Below, in pieces: positions 63,545 to 64,000 of a stretch of 64,000 nucleotides of DNA. The DNA comes from CALODL01 sp942492115 (GTDB taxonomy: Bacteria > Planctomycetota > Phycisphaerae > UBA1845 > CAIVHJ01). Positions within the stretch are counted from its first letter, which is position 1. The number at the start of each line of letters is the position of its first letter. The notes beneath the pieces were generated by a model. The model did not search any database. It was given only the letters and a program-made list of their open reading frames with translations, and had not been told where the DNA came from. Position numbers and translations under genes: made by a program. The DNA is taken from contig CALODL010000007.1 of assembly GCA_942492115.1 (NCBI GenBank), positions 62,001 through 126,000 of the forward strand, written 5' to 3'.

Positions 63545-64000
63545 TCATGCGGCGTCCCATTCGGGTCCGAACGCATAGAGCAGCCAGCCCATGTGGTAGG
63601 GCCGCGTCTCGGCGTCGATCCGCCCCGGTGGACAGACGACGCCGACACCCGGTACCCGCAGACTCGGATGGAGGCGACTGATGGCTGCTTGCAGGCTGCG
63701 CACCAGCTTGCCAGGTTCTCGGCGAGCGACTTTGCGCCAGACGACGTCGACCTGTTCATCGATCAGCGAACCGTTCAATTCGGGGGCATGATGCAACCAC
63801 GCCAGGCTCTTCTTGATGGCCGGTCCGATGTCGATTCCCGCGGCTTCCGGCAGGGCGTACAGGGCCATCGGCGCCATCGCGTCCTGATGCACGGCATAAA
63901 CCGGATAGCCTTCGAGTGCTCGGCCGCTGCGGATATCGAAGTGCCACCACCACTGCCCGGCCGGACCTTGCAGGTCAATCATCTTGCGAGCTGCCGATCG
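63545..64000 (-). CDS. C-terminal part of a hypothetical protein (runs off the right edge)
   Basis: The frame is open from the window edge to the stop at 63545 (at least 151 residues), so the N-terminus lies outside. The visible part has QWWWHFDIRSGRALEGYPVY, HQDAMAPMALYALPEAAG and LLYAFGPEWDAA. This suggests a helical toroid domain, as in some glycosidases or prenyltransferase-like proteins near polysaccharide loci, but I cannot assign a function. An ATG at 63982 exists but is probably internal. A 154-nt gap separates it from the WecG-type gene. Confidence 0.7.
   Translation of the reverse strand, partial: RSAARKMIDLQGPAGQWWWHFDIRSGRALEGYPVYAVHQDAMAPMALYALPEAAGIDIGPAIKKSLAWLHHAPELNGSLIDEQVDVVWRKVARREPGKLVRSLQAAISRLHPSLRVPGVGVVCPPGRIDAETRPYHMGWLLYAFGPEWDAA

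Overview
The window is about 62% GC and looks like a chromosomal segment of a planctomycete or close relative. This is inferred from an exosortase/EpsI pair, very large modular exported proteins with Cys/Asp-rich repeats and dockerin-like motifs, and a large exopolysaccharide locus. No rRNA, tRNA, CRISPR array or insertion sequence was recognised.

Region 1 (1-3231, minus strand): the start of an FG-GAP beta-propeller protein that runs off the left edge, and a translationally coupled EpsI-family gene plus exosortase with an intact Cys/Arg/His triad.

Region 2 (3488-30792, mostly plus strand): a cluster of giant exported proteins built from shared modules. These are Cys-rich units (C..D.DC.DGLFCNG type), an Ig-like module seen 11 times (signature PYALFGD), and a C-terminal parallel beta-helix in six of the proteins. 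All six helices keep the residue pattern of the PL9 pectate-lyase active site: one Asp, a D-D/E-xx-D cluster 22 residues later, then Lys in GNGIKIG. A seventh protein carries a DUF5060-type glycosidase instead. The largest (2452 aa) puts an H-type-lectin-like head on about 16 Cys-rich units ahead of the helix. A small hypothetical gene and a membrane protein sit near the end.

Region 3 (30793-37436): a 1306-aa FG-GAP/Cys-rich protein is flanked by two intergenic arrays of a ~242-bp repeat, three units on one side and four on the other. Both arrays are preceded by the same leader, and corresponding positions lie exactly 5323 bp apart. Each unit carries a long hairpin. The last unit of the second array has a different stem sequence that still pairs, which suggests the structure itself is selected. 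This is the least explained element of the window.

Region 4 (37519-64000): two alpha/beta hydrolases and an exopolysaccharide locus in two long minus-strand operons. One (49841 down to 38465, ten genes) encodes a GT2, a DUF2304 protein, a CapK-like ligase, a bi-domain oxidoreductase, two methyltransferases, a Wzy/ligase-type polymerase, a sulfotransferase, a flippase and a GT4. The other (63390 down to 53892, eight genes) encodes a WecG/TagA-type transferase, UDP-glucose dehydrogenase, a uronate-type epimerase, two GT4s, a GT39-like membrane protein, a GT2 and a second flippase. An MGMT-like protein and two more GT2 genes lie between the operons, and a partial gene runs off the right edge.

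Taken together, the locus probably makes a uronic-acid-containing, possibly sulfated and methylated exopolysaccharide. The neighbouring exported PL9-like and glycosidase proteins may bind or trim this or a similar polymer. That link is inference from gene content and proximity.
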